Source of the DNA: Acanthopleura granulata
Lineage: Eukaryota > Mollusca > Polyplacophora > Chitonida > Chitonidae
Direction of reading: 5' to 3'
NCBI GenBank assembly: GCA_016165875.1
Contig: JABBOT010000002.1
Coordinates: 31,919,642 to 31,983,641 of the forward strand
Length of the DNA stretch: 64,000 nucleotides
Positions 14,701-27,086 of the stretch are shown in pieces. The notes under the pieces were generated by a model. It was not told the DNA's origin and made no database searches. It was given only the letters and a program-made list of their open reading frames with translations. The position numbers and the translations under genes are program-made. How positions within the stretch are numbered: position 1 is the first letter of the stretch; the number at the start of each line of letters is the position of its first letter.

Positions 14701-17700
14701 GGGGTTTTTCTAGCCAGTTTCTGTGTAGACATCCAATTTGAATATATCAGAAGTCTCAGTATTTTGTCAAAATGTATTGAAAACTCAATTTATTTCATGA
14801 AAACTCTATAGAAAATTTTCCTAAAACTCAGTTTTCCGATATATCTCGGTCGTTACCACGATGAGGAAATGGCTAGAAAAATCTCTGCGTCTGACTGTAT
14901 GGTCTTCAGATTTCACGGTCATATGGATGAAATGCGCTAAATCTGAGAAAATCTACCAATATCTAATTACCTGTCACTGAATATCAGTGGTTTTATTTTA
15001 TTCCAATTCATTATGAAGTTCATCTGTCTTCTTTCTTGCGGACTGTATTAATTTTCTCAAAGTGAGAGATTACCAGGTTAAAAAAGATAGTACTCTATAT
15101 CAGACATTCTGAACTAGCCCCATGGCTTGTGTAATGAAAGGTGAGCTATAGAACATGCAGAGTTAGCGTTGATCATACATATATAAAAAATACATGCAGC
15201 ATGCATGAATGCTCTCCAGAACTCCTCATGAACCACATGTTTACATGACCATTGTATACATAGCGGCCATGAACACAAAATCTGACCCATTTTACAGATC
15301 CCTGTTTGACCAGGGCCTGCAGATCTGCCCTGTGTTGGATGCTGTGTTGATTGTTGTTGTTGGTCATGGCCATTTCTCCTATCTTCAACCTTGACAGTGT
15401 TAACAATGTTTATCCTCCGGTTATGGTCTAAACCTCCGATATATGATTCATTGCGAATGTGTTTTTCTCCTGTTTACACATGTACTTGTACATTTACCTT
15501 GGCCTTTATTGTTCAGGATTGCTTACTTTATTATTGTTTACATACATGTATGTATGTAAATATGTACTGTCTTGTTTCATATTTGCGTCATGCTTGGTTA
15601 CAAATCATTGTAGGTTAGAACATCTTGCACATGTAATTCAACGTCGTCTAATGTGCCCTTCAACTTTTATTAGAGATTTGATGTCAAAAAAAAGTGATAA
15701 AAAAGGAATAAAACTGCTGAGTGTAATGGTACAGTATTCATTGGCGTGACTGAGGATGTTCCCTGTATTATATTTCAATCTTGGGCACCCCAAGTCTGGA
15801 GTCACAGCCATTACACTCATAAATCCCAGATAACAGCAGTGTCAAACCTGTACTGAGCAGTGCATATTTATGTTTCCCAGCAGTGTTGCTGTTGTTGTTT
15901 GTGGTTTACCTGGAGTGAGGGAGTTTACCTGCGGAGAGTTAGGGCTCCCTCCACTGGTCATTAATCTCTTACCTTGATAACTCAGGACTTGTGTTTACAC
16001 AAACTGACCTCAGGCCGGTGCTGACGCTTATCTGTAGGGAGTAGCAAACGTTTAATCCATGGCGTCCGATGTGTAGGATAAAGTTATGTTCAAGGGCTTT
16101 ACGTGATAAGAAGCCCGGTTTCCCCCAGGCTCTGCCCGGTTTCCTCCCACCATAATGCTGGCCACCATCGCATAAAAGAAATATCCTTGAGTATGGCGTA
16201 AAACTCCAATCAAATAAATCAAAATGCATATTAATGATATTAGCATGTAATATTTTACAAGCGCATTTAGTGTTCATAGAGCAGGAAAAATATTACACAG
16301 AACACATTCTATGTAATGTATGTGATATATTGTTGGATTGGTTCATTTATTAAGTAGAAACTACCAGGATAAATGCATCTATGTCCTCCTAATTGGGAAT
16401 TAGGTCCATCAGTACTTAAAGTGACTTTATCGGTTGGAAAAAAAATGTGGCCTCTTTGTAATTATCTCAAATACATGTATGTCGATCTAAACTTGTAAGC
16501 TCTGCATAGCTAGACTCCTGAGATTTTTATACTGACCCGACACAAGGGTGTTTGAGGACAGAAATGCTGGGAAAATAATCAGAACCCTGTCAGTGACTTA
16601 TAACTTAAAATATTCAGATAGAAATCTCCTATAAATGTTAGTAAAATCATCCTGAACTTTAAAACAGTGATGAATGAAGTAAACCATTTCATCCTACTGG
16701 TTTAAATTACTTATAATTACTAGATGATTTAAAATTCCTACCTGTCACATCTGACATTAATCAGTTATTCTTCATTATCAGGTTTCATCATTTGCAACAA
16801 CATGGTAGACACATTGAATATTAAAGTTTTAAGATTATTGAATAGTGATCTAATGTATTGGTAATGTTACATACCTGTATTCAAATAATAACTGGGGCTA
16901 TTTTGCTTTGTGTTGCTTCGTAAGGGCATGTTTGTACATAATGCAATGACCAATATGGATGTAGGTGCTATGAGCAGTTGTAGTTGTTCATGTATGTAGA
17001 CTCATTCATGGAGTCATTGTAATGGACATGTTCACTTTGAAACAAAAATAGTTCAGTCTGCATTCCAGAAATAAGTATGCAGTTTTTCCCCATTTTTTTG
17101 TCGATTACTTATTCAAAAGATTGCGTCTATAATCATTAGATTTCATGACTTGGACAGCTTTTTCAGTGTCATTCTGTCTGATTGTTTTTAGAGTAATTTG
17201 TCAGAAACATTTGATTAGTTGTGTTCCATACAAGTGAAGTCATGCCTGTCAAGTCAGTGGCTGGATTTGTACATGTGTTCATCATTCAAACAGGGCATTA
17301 CACACCTGTATACATGCATACCATGTCCTACAGACAATGTGCTCTTTTACATCTACACATATATAATTTAGATGATGAAGAGTAATAATCGGAGAGGCAC
17401 TTACTGATGTTTCAGAAGGTACAAGCTCTGCACGAGTTTGTTAGTATTGATGATCTACACCACAAATGTTGCTTTGTTTCTCTTTGCTGTCTTCAAGTTA
17501 ATGATGTGCGAGTTCGTGTTAGTAGTATGTTACAAAACCTGATTAAGTGTTCTAGTCTACATGGTAAAGGGGATTTATGGACATTTCTTTATTAGTAGTG
17601 ATGGTGGTATGTCATAAACATGCCAGAACTGTCAGATGACAACACTAGGTCATAAATTGCTCTTTAGTTAGCAGTTGGATATTAATTGTTGGGCTGTGTC

Positions 17701-20700
17701 CTCTCCCTTATCATATACATACATACATACATACATACATAATTAGCCTACATGAAGCCGTGTGGGGGGCTGGAAATCCGATCACTTCACCTCTCTCAGC
17801 CTTGTCAACTGACACATTTCACATGGACTTAAGATTCTCTGGTGTTTTCCAGTCATGCACATTTACATGTGCTTGGTCCCTACATTTAAAATCTCCCTAA
17901 CACACATATTTAATGTGGATGGTGAATTCATTCTAACAGAGTACTGATACTGGATTTGTTTGGAAGAAAGACTGTTGCATACATTGTAGCTAGCTGTGTG
18001 ATAATATATTTGCTGACTTGAGTTCTGGTATTTCTCTCAGGTACACGTGCAATTTGTTCTGGTTTTGTAACAATATATTCCCTTACACATGCCTCCAAAT
18101 ATGCCTGTATTATGGCATGGCATTGTGCATCCATCTATCCACCCACATGTAAAGGTTTTGGAGCTACATGTATCACCAAAACACATAGGTGCTTCACTTA
18201 GAAGTTGGATACTTTATTAACTTTTTGTCTCTACTACCAAAGCAGTCTAAGCATCTCTAAAATGTCAGCAAAATTTTTAAGGATGCCATCCATGGTGACA
18301 AACAACATTTTATACTTACCCCTGATGAGTTTCTCATGACCATTTTATCTGTCACATGTCCATGGATTTGTCTCGTTTAGCACCATTCATATGAACAACA
18401 CATGTACAGCACACAGTTCCATACTCCCAGAATTACATGCATTCTGTTGGATTCTGTTATATTCATGTGATTATGCCTACAAATGTATGATTTTTGAAAT
18501 TTCCTGTTTATATGTTAAGAATGACAAGGGCGATACAGTCATCAGTGGGCCCCTGAGGATCTACTGGGGCCTGGAGAACCCCATACAGCTGAAGCAGTGT
18601 GACGAAGTGAACCCTATCCCTTCCCCGGCCCCTTCACGGACATGGAGACACAGTTATTACCATGCCATCCGCAATGGAGCCCTCACACCTACCAAGGAAG
18701 ACATCTCTCTCAAGGTACAGTGCAGAGGTTTTTCTGATACATAGATATCCCATCTGTTAAATATTTTACAGAACTTTTTATCAATAAACATGATGTTGAA
18801 GAGGTGTTTATTTGATGGTTTCATTAGCTTAAAGGGCAAGACCATGTAAAATCGAACTTATGAAAAAACCTTCGCTGAATTATTAGATTTTTTTTCACCA
18901 AAATAAACGCAGTCAAACATTTTGAGTGTATGGTGGGCTTTATGGACCATATCAATAATGTGGTTCACCAGTGACATCACATAACTCTTTGTACACCTTT
19001 ATATTCAGGTGTGAATAAAGTTCTTGTGACGGGTAATCCTCTAATGTATGCCCGCATATGAAAATGCTAATATGACATTAAATTTCTGCTTTATGGCCAG
19101 AGAAAAGTCGGCATGATGTCTCTGGTGAACCACATCACGGGTATGATCCATAAAACCCAGCGTACAATCAAAACATTTTACTGCGTTCATTTTGGTAAAA
19201 AAAATCAGTGAAGGTATTTTCAGATAGAGTTTTTAATGGTCTTTTCATTCACCATAAGTTCATTTTTGTGAGGTCTTTCCCTTTGACAGCATGACCCTTC
19301 AGGTTGAACTGGTGTCAGATTTTGTTACCTGTATGCATGTTACCTGTACATCTATTTTACGGTCTACCATTTTACCATCCAGAGTATGTTAACATCATGT
19401 GAATGCCATTGATGCACACAAGTCACAGATTCTGATTGTCAAACTTTTAACATTTTTATTTTATGTAATACTACTTAAACAAACTGACCTTGGTACTAGA
19501 CTCCCTAACATTGGTTTCAAGAAGTATCTAAAGCATTGTGACTAGCTTTTCAAAAGCCATGGTTTAGGACTGTGATTTGTTAGCTTTTCCATTTTTAAAC
19601 ATCATTCTGTTATCTGAATATGTTCACATGGAATATCATTTAACTTTTGGACTTGGCAGCAGCTGCCTTCCGTTTAGTGTTTCTCTTTCAGTATATGCCT
19701 GCATGCAGCTTCTTATTTGCCACCAGCATACCTTTATTCATCTATATTAAAATCGCTTGCCCACTGGACTGTTAAATTAGCAAGTTGTTAGATGAACTGA
19801 GCTGATGTGATTTATCTGTAGCTAACACATCTTGACTGAGTATTTTTCGAACAGTTGTTTGATCTTCTGGGTTTTCATGCATTGTGGTTCTATTTTAGTG
19901 AGGCGTACAAGTAGATGTTTGAAGAGTTTACAATTGACCTAGTCTTGTGTTAGGTTTTTGTTAAGGGGTCCTCATGTTAAGGATATAGCCATATAGGAGG
20001 CTCTTTTCCTGTGGATAATTAATTTGGATCCTGTGTTGGATAACATGATTATAAATTAGCCTTTTTTATCTTGTATTTTTTACTTTTGATGTACATTACA
20101 TTGTATTATAGCTGCATAACCCAGACAAGATGGCTAGCTTCCCGTGGCTAGCTTCCCTATGTGTGTAAGCTTGTACTAAAAATGGTAGCAACATTATTAA
20201 AGGTAAAAGGCACATTGCATCAATTTTTATGGTTAAAATTGGTTTTTGACCATAAACTTCCTTTGTGGTAAACATGGCAGACAAATAGTCTAGCCTTGGT
20301 TATATGTATATATGGATATAGAAAAAAAAACAAGCATCATTTAGGTGTGGTTATCAGGATTTAAAAAAAAACAAATATAGTTTAGATGTTAAAGCATAGT
20401 CAGAAAGTATAATTGAAATAAAACAGTTTCTGAAGTGTTGATAATACAGGGCAGCTTTGGCGTCGGCAACTTCAGATGCAGATCTGTTACTGTGTATAAG
20501 AAAAATGATGATTTCAGCTTAGTTGTCGGCACATTTACATGTACATGTATTTATAGTGTTGCTGTCACCTGTGGCCCCCTGCGTGGAGATATTATAACAT
20601 ATGTGACACAGGTTATAACATATTATAACATATGTGACACAGGTTATAACATATTATAACATATGTGACACAGGGTTAATATGTAAGCTGAAAACTTTGG

Positions 20701-23700
20701 TGTTAGCATCAAGGACAATAATATGTCATTCCCCAGGCCAAACTAACGGTGGAGAAAAAACCCAACAATGGAGCTCTAACCCACACAAGTTAACACCTTT
20801 ATCAGCTGGCTGAGTTTATCAAACTGATGTTACAGGTACATGAATCATAACTAGGTTGGAATGTATTCTGAACATTTGAAGAATGGTGTGCTGAACTAAA
20901 AGATGTTTAAAGAGACTCAAAAGACGGCTTTGTTGCTGCAGTTGAAGGTCTGGTTGAAGTTGAAGATGTACTCCTCTTAGTCCAAAACATCTTTGAAACA
21001 AGGAATTTTTTTAATACCCCCAGATCTTTGAAACACCAGCTGATCAGTCTGTGTGTTATAACCCCCCCCCCCCCGGCTCAGTTTCTGGAATAACTCACCA
21101 TTATATGAGGTCCATGTAGAGACCTTCAGCATTGGATGGTGTATCTATGTGTACGGTATTTACCTGCACCACAGAAAGTGTTCACATCATACAGATGCAC
21201 AGATATTGTTGTAATGTGTGTGTGTTTCATACCTAGAGCAACCTGTAGGCACCACAGATAGCCTACCATGCCTGTCACTGGGTCTGGAGTGATGTGTCCT
21301 AAGCTGTGTAAACACACTAGCTATTCCTCGCAAGCTATGTGTCTATCTAATAAGTGGACTCTACCCAGTGTACTTGTATGTGTTTGAATGTTGGGTGGGT
21401 CTCAGAAATGGACATTCTATAGCACTGATTTTTTTTCTTCCTGAACTTGCTCTCCAAAGGAGTATTAGTGTAGTATATATGTGATGGATACTGTCAAGAT
21501 GGGAAAGTATTTGCTCATGTCGGTGGCTGTGTGCATTTGAAAGGGTGAGGCATACAGAAAGAAGTTGGGTGTTGCCATCAATCACTAGTATATTGTCCCA
21601 TTAAGATACAGTGGACTGAGTTGTATGGCGAATGTTAACTGAGGCAGAACATCTGAGCTCAGCTTTGTAATAATTTTTTCAAGTTTAGAAACATATCTTC
21701 CACTTGCTTTGAATTTCTGTTATACTGGTCATGATTGCATAAGAGCATTGAAAGATGAGTTATATACCGGCACAGTCAAGAACATGCTGTGTCAAATGCT
21801 TACAGTATTACAAGTACTGAAATGAAGTCCTAATCGTCTGATATGCGCTAACAGCTAGGGTGATACGTATAGTTGGGTAACTTGGCCATTTTTAGCTCCA
21901 CCACTTTTCTGTATGTAGCTACTCCTTTCTTGGTATGATTAAGTAATTTATAAATAAGATTGAAAATGAATGGCTGGGGATTAGGGCTTTTTCTCTGCAT
22001 TGAGAGAACCAAGCTGTGAAAATGCATCATTATAAACATCTGGTAAACTTGGAAATCAGTATTACAGATTTACAGTGTACAGCTGCTTTTATCCTACTCA
22101 GTAAATGGATTTCAAGCCGTGCAGCTGTTTGACATGTTAGGCTTAGCAGGTGTGTTTCCTGTTTTGTAAGATATCAGCAGGGGAGCTTGAATTCTGCTAT
22201 GCAGGGTGTCATCTATTTCCAATGAATCACTCCTCATTAATACTGATATACGAATACATGTGAACTGCCTCAGGGGTTGGTGTTTAGAGCATCCGCCTCG
22301 AGGTCGGGAGATCTGAGATCAAACCCAGGTCAAGCCATACCAGAGACTTTAAAAACAGTACCCTTACTCTTTTGATGCTCAGCACTGAAAGATTTGAGCA
22401 AGGAAAGAGGACAGGTTGACCAGGTGTCAGTATAATGTGACAGGGTGGGGTGTCTTCAGCATGATGTTCCAGTGTGTCCAACACATTGGACTCATCCTGC
22501 CACAAGGGGACACAGTATGTATATATACATTCTAATGACTCCTCATCGTCATTTGACTGAAAAATTGTTGATTTCCATGTTAAACCCTGGCATACATACA
22601 TACATACCTGTACATGTGCATGGGATAACAAGAGCTATACAACCAGCCACTGGATAGCCTTACATGTTCTTACATTGATGCCTTGAGAATACAAGAAAAT
22701 GTATTTTTCTGAAATTGACTTATAATTCCAGGACATTTCTTCGATGCATTTATGTTATGAAGATGTTTCAGCTGCAGCTTTGAGTCAGGAATAATTTTGT
22801 CGCGAGCCTTGTGGAGATTACTGGGTCTATTAGGCTCTGAAAAGTTTCCTCTACACATAAGTCTGCAAATAGAAAATTCCGAGGAATGACTTTGAACACC
22901 AATCAAACTGAGAACTTAGTTGTGAAATAGAGAATTGATAGTTCCTCATTTACTGACTGCCAACAAAACTGACATGCATATCATTGATTCAGTGCTCCAT
23001 ATAATTTTGATTCGGTATTTTCAGACACCCCCCAAGGTGACGATAAGCCGAGGCCTGGATGACAGTGCTTTACTCTCGCCCTCCTCCTCCTCCTCCTCCT
23101 CAGATGACACCACCGTGGTGCTGAGGCGAAACAAAGGCATCCGGAAATTCAACACGGTGGCTTACAGAGGTGACCAAGGCAACCGCTGGAAGAGGGCATC
23201 CATTAATGGTCATATTTATAACAATGATGTAAGCTGACTTCCAGACATCTTGATTCTTTACTCACACTGAGTAATGATTAAAACCACATTTAGAGAACGT
23301 CAAAATTGATGTGCCAAACGTAGTTCAGATGACAACTGTTTGTTCGTAACATTAGCTGTGCACTACTGGCAGATAAATGATTTACAATGATTAACAAAAA
23401 TCTTGTAACTTTACTTCTTGAGAATAATACCTAGTACTCATGTCATTCTATAATAACGCTAAAATGCCTTATATTTGGGCAAGCATGTCACTTTAAGAAA
23501 GTGAAAAGAAGTAACTTAAAACCTAGTCAGGTGTTCATGTTTAAATAAATGAAAAATTTTATCAAACAGTAAAGAAGATGAATTTTCCTTGTTGGTTTGA
23601 CAGACGCGGGTATTTGTCCCTGTGATTGGAAGCTGCACTAGTGTGACTGTCACCAGTGCCATGCCAACAGCTGACGTCATACGAACACTGCTAGATAAGT

Positions 23701-26042
23701 TTAAGGTAAAGTACAAGCAGTTTGTCATGGAACACAAGCCAACATTGTAAAAAATTTTTTTTTTTTTTCAGATTTCATTATTTGTATATGTGTATCTTTA
23801 GAATCATGTACAACTTATACAGCTTCATCCAGACGGTGTTTTACCTACATTTTCACACTTCACAATCTCTTTGCTGAGGAAAATATTGACCAAGTGGATA
23901 TTTTTGTATAAATTTGAATGTTTGAAAAATGAAGTGTATTCTCTTCTTGTAGGTTGAAAACCAGCCAGGAGAATATTCGCTATATATTGTCCCAGATGAA
24001 GGAGGTGAGGTTCGCAGTACAAGGCTTAGATGTATTGGGACTTCTTTCACCATCAGATTTTGTCACACAATTTTGTTCTGTGCTTTAAATGTATTTATGT
24101 TAAAAATATTGAGTAATACATATGATATTATGAAGATTCCTTTGTTGTATTCTTACTTTTCTAGTAATTATTTAAAACCAAACTGTTGTCACCTTTTGTA
24201 TTGGTTCTCCATTTGAATGTTGAAAATTTTTTTGAGCTGTTTTGATAAGTGTGTACAAAAGTGAAATTGCTTTTAATATTGTGTGAAACAAAGATGAGTA
24301 TGAAATATTTTAACATACTTGATCAGACAATGTTTATAGTATGTGCAAGATACATACATAAAACTCTAATTTAATTAACTTAACAAATAAAGGCATACAT
24401 ATTTTCAATTTTCTCCCCTCAGAACCAAGACTTTTGCGAGAATCAGACTTTCCCTTAATAGAGAAACTATTGCTAGGATGTGATGAAAAAGCTGGCAAAG
24501 TGTTCATCAAAGAGAAGACAGTTCCCGATGTGCCCGCAGAAGCCTGGAATACACTGCCATTACCTGAGGTGGTGGAACCACGAGTACCTGAGAATGTCTC
24601 CTTTACAGAAGTGACAGAGATACCACCAGAGCCACAAGAGCAGTTACCTGAAGAGGTGAGAACTTTGTCTTGCAACATTTCAGCCCTCCTGTACATTTAC
24701 ATGACACATGATGCATTATTCTGTCATGACAGTTATTTTTAAGTGTTGATTTATTTATTTGATTGGAATTTAATGCTGTACTCAGGAATATTCAAGAATA
24801 TTTCACTTACATGATGGCAGTCAACATTATGGCGAGAGGAAACTGGGCAGAGCCCGACTACCGTCCACAGGTTACTGGCAGACCATCTCAGGCACGGCCA
24901 GAGAGGAAGCCAGTATGAGCTGTGTATCATAGCGACCGCATTGATGAGAGGCTCTTAGATGATTACCCTGTGCTAATTCGCTAACTAACCGAGCCATGGA
25001 GATCCCCATTTAAGAGTTGACTTTGTAAAATATGACACTGGTACAGATTTGTGATCAAAAGTGTGATTTAATCAATGAGGTTAAATTGGACTGAAGGTCA
25101 GGGAGCTGAAATACTAAGACTGCAGAGCTTGTGGAAGACGCTCTGAATTCAGACCAGCAGCATCTACATGTTCTAGTTGTAAATTGTGTAGCAATCTCCT
25201 GGAGATAGGGACGGCGAACACCAGGCCAGGGGAAATAACTCAGAGGAACATGAGCTACTGATCAATGGACTACTTCACCAGGAGGTTCTAGTCGACCACC
25301 AAACCCCTGTGTCTCATGTTCCATGGCCTCTATTGGACATTGATGACCTTTGGATTCCTCAAAAATGATCTTTTGAAAAGTTGTTGTCACTGTTGTTCTG
25401 TCTTTCACTGATTATTCTAATATCATCTGTTACCAATACTGATTGATAAGAAATGATTGATATGTTCATTAGAATCGTTTTTTGCATGCTTCAGAAAAAC
25501 TGGATAAAAAAGATGACTGGATTACATGTGGTATTTGCCTTCTTTCAGGTTGAGCAGTTAGTTAATTTGCCCGAGGCAGTCCTTCGAGGACTGTTACAGA
25601 AGTTTAAAAATGATGAAGAACAGGAGATTTCACGAATACACAAAAAGTAAGTAGGGCAAATGATGTAAATATAGAAACTATATCTTTTTTTTGTGAAAGG
25701 ACTCTCCTTTATTGATATGCAAATATAACCCCTTCCATTGTTAATAACATGAAGTCTCATATTCCCAAATTATTGGAAGTACAGTTATTTGTATTGTATT
25801 TGTATGGAAGTTGAAAGAATGATTGTGATGTACTCATTAAAATCAGTCATATACACATTAGCAAAATTGTCACCTACCATGCTATATGACCACAGAGCAG
25901 TTTGCAGGAGTTTCTTATTTTTAATTTGTTCATATGCAAGGTTTATGGAGTATTAATGATAACATGAGTTGCTTTCTCATTTATCAGGTATGAGAGGGCC
26001 AGAGATTTAATGCGGAGAAGATTGCGTGAAAGCCAGGCGTAA
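2712..26042 (+). CDS. RASSF-family protein with LIM, Ras-association and SARAH domains (5' end missing)
   Basis: Exons: 2712-2902, 14587-14668, 18520-18714, 23025-23228, 23604-23705, 23953-24004, 24423-24655, 25549-25646, 25988-26042. All have GT/AG borders and the phases join without a stop. Exon 1 gives the end of a LIM domain (HKGSPFCNPCY, then FFGPQMVGYG) and an Asn-rich run. The next exons are a linker including GPLRIYWGLENPI and a Ser tract. Exons 5-7 form a Ras-association domain (TRVFVPVIGSCTSVTV ... GEYSLYIVPDEG ... FPLIEKLLLG ... KVFIKEK). The last two exons are a SARAH helix (LPEAVLRGLLQKFKNDEEQ ... KKYERARDLMRRRL) ending at TAA. LIM-bearing RASSF proteins are known in invertebrates, including fly Rassf; vertebrate RASSF2, 4 and 6 are the nearest relatives by RA-SARAH layout. 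The family binds Ras-like GTPases through RA and MST/Hippo kinases through SARAH. Upstream exons are not in the window. Family certain, subfamily probable. Confidence 0.9.
4507..4780 (+). repeat. Full-length tRNA-headed SINE, family 1
   Basis: It begins with a tRNA-like head (GGCCTCCGTGGCTCAGTTGG, a good pol III box A) followed by a box B-like TGAGTCCAGC. It then has the conserved body (CCGGTTTCCTCCCACCATAA) and tail (TTCTTGAGTGTGGCATTAAA) and an A-rich end. AAAAATGAA occurs just before and just after it, a likely target-site duplication. At least seven other full or partial copies are in this window. Confidence 0.85.
11846..11881. repeat. Perfect 13-bp hairpin
   Basis: GTGAGAGGTGGAA (11846-11858) and TTCCACCTCTCAC (11869-11881) are perfect complements around a 10-base AT-rich loop. 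A further direct copy of the right arm, TTCCACCTCTCACT, lies near 11907. It is intronic to RASSF. It could be the remnant of a small foldback element. Confidence 0.8.
13965..14224 (-). repeat. Family 1 SINE with an internal partial duplication
   Basis: Read on the minus strand, this is the body and tail of the family 1 SINE. A TTTATTTATTCATTTGATTG tail on the plus strand is followed by GGAGGAAACCGGGCAGAGCC near 14045. The block CGACCAGCATT...GGAGGAAACCGGGCAGAGCC recurs at about 14165-14222, so part of the body is present twice, either by insertion into an older copy or by unequal exchange. The tRNA head is missing. Confidence 0.8.
16113..16225 (+). repeat. 5'-truncated family 1 SINE
   Basis: Only the last part of the family 1 element is present. 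CCCAGGCTCTGCCCGGTTTC, CTCCCACCATAATGCTGGCC and CTTGAGTATGGCGTAAAACT are followed by an AATAAAT tail. 5' truncation is typical of LINE-mobilised SINEs. Confidence 0.8.
17718..17742. repeat. CATA tetranucleotide microsatellite
   Basis: A short uninterrupted run of CATA units in a RASSF intron. It has no evident function. Confidence 0.9.
18831..19284. mobile_element. Non-autonomous DNA element (MITE-like) with long inverted repeats
   Basis: The left arm starts AAAGGGCAAGACC and the right arm ends GGTCTTTCCCTTT, complementary with few mismatches. The similarity continues inward for well over 100 bp: ACCAAAATAAACGCAGT and ATGTGGTTCACCAGTGAC on the left match ACCAAAATGAACGCAGT and ATGTGGTTCACCAGAGAC on the reverse strand of the right. 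No transposase frame lies inside the 454 bp. This is the structure of a foldback or MITE element. The superfamily cannot be assigned because a target duplication is not clear. Confidence 0.8.
20591..20674. repeat. 31-bp tandem repeat, three copies
   Basis: ATTATAACATATGTGACACA begins at 20591, 20622 and 20653, an exact 31-bp period, with almost no divergence between copies. The unit contains the palindrome CATATG. It is intronic to RASSF. Confidence 0.9.
22262..22605 (+). repeat. tRNA-headed SINE-like element, family 3
   Basis: The head reads like a tRNA (GGTTGGTGTTTAGAGCATCC, then GAGATCAAACCC as a degenerate box B). The body runs for about 300 bp and ends in an ATAC/CATA repeat tail near 22600. 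It shares no body with family 1. It is probably an old insertion, given the imperfect box B. Confidence 0.55.
24749..25006 (-). repeat. Nearly full-length family 1 SINE
   Basis: The minus-strand copy lies between two RASSF RA/SARAH exons. Its plus-strand face starts with a TTTATTTATTTGATTGG tail and ends with the complement of the tRNA head (CCGAGCCATGGAGATCCCC). It is diverged from the other copies, hence an older insertion. Confidence 0.85.
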
Positions 26043-26923
26043 CCCACTCTTCTGTTATAGCTAGAGGACTAGACATTTATTACTGTTAATGATTCCCAAA
26101 GTTTAATAAGCCCTCGGTAGACACCAGATGTTCCAGGGAAGGTGTTGTGAGGAGATAAATTTCCTTATGCAAAATGGACCATGTGTGACAAAAGTGACGA
26201 TTCTGCAGGAAGGGTTAATGTGTTTGAAAATCCACCATCGACAGTAGACTAGAATCTTTGCCACATGGAAACCTGGTTACCAGCAGTATTTACGGAGTGT
26301 GTTGTATTTCTCGAATTATTCACATTCAAAGACAGTGTATATGTATTCTTTGCACAAAGGAGGTTGCCAAGCGGCCATCATGAAATACACATTTACTCAG
26401 ACAAGTCTTGCCACGGAATCCCATCAAGGTTGTGTGATGTTATGCAGAGTTCCACCTAAGCTGTGAAGGCTTACTGAACACTGGGTTGTACCAAATCTTC
26501 TTGTTAACCATGGTCTGGCCTGTAGTGACAATGTCGTCTGTCTGAAAAACTTGTTGACAGCTGAAACACCACATCTGTCTTGTGAGACAGAATGGTGAAG
26601 CCAGTTCATTCATCATGGATATTGGACTACAGTAGATCTGAACAAAAATCAAAATTATAAATTTATTGGAGATAAATAAAAACACCATGTTGAACCTCTG
26701 CTTCAAACAACTTAGTGATGCAGCAGCAGACCCCAGAATGGTGCCATTTACTAAACACCATTTGCTTATTGTTTACCTTATCGTGCACAGTTTGCAACCC
26801 AAACACTGTTGCTGACACCTTGTCATAGCACAACCAAAGCAGACTTTGTGGCATCAGGTCAAAGAATCTCTAATTGTGAATCACCAAGTCAGCTCTCCGA
26901 TTTTGAATCACTTTATGCTTTTT

Positions 26924-27086
26924 GAGGAAAGCTGTTTCTCACAGGATTGTGTTCAGGCTTCACTGAGGAAAGGTGTTTCTCACAGGATTGTATTTAGGTT
27001 TCATGGAGGAAAGGTGTTTCTCATAGGATTGTGTTTAGGCTTCACGGAGGAAAGGTGTTTCTTAAAGGATTGTGTTTAGGCTGTTG
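26924..27086. repeat. 41-bp tandem repeat, four copies
   Basis: GAGGAAA followed by a GTGTTTCTCACAGGATTG-like sequence starts at 26924, 26965, 27006 and 27047, an exact 41-bp step, with small differences between copies. It lies in the probable RASSF 3' UTR. Confidence 0.9.

Larger units (their letters stand above)
14669..18519. other. RASSF intron
   Basis: This intron of about 3.9 kb contains a 3' SINE fragment (16113-16225) and a CATA tetranucleotide run near 17718. The short frames in it have no recognisable protein similarity. The plus-strand frame at 18391-18744 merely overlaps the next true exon. Confidence 0.55.
18715..23024. other. RASSF intron with MITE, tandem repeat and family 3 SINE
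   Basis: This intron of about 4.3 kb contains a long-TIR element (18831-19284), a 31-bp tandem array (20591-20674), a poly-C run near 21061 and a tRNA-headed repeat (22262-22605). No coding segment is recognised. Confidence 0.6.
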
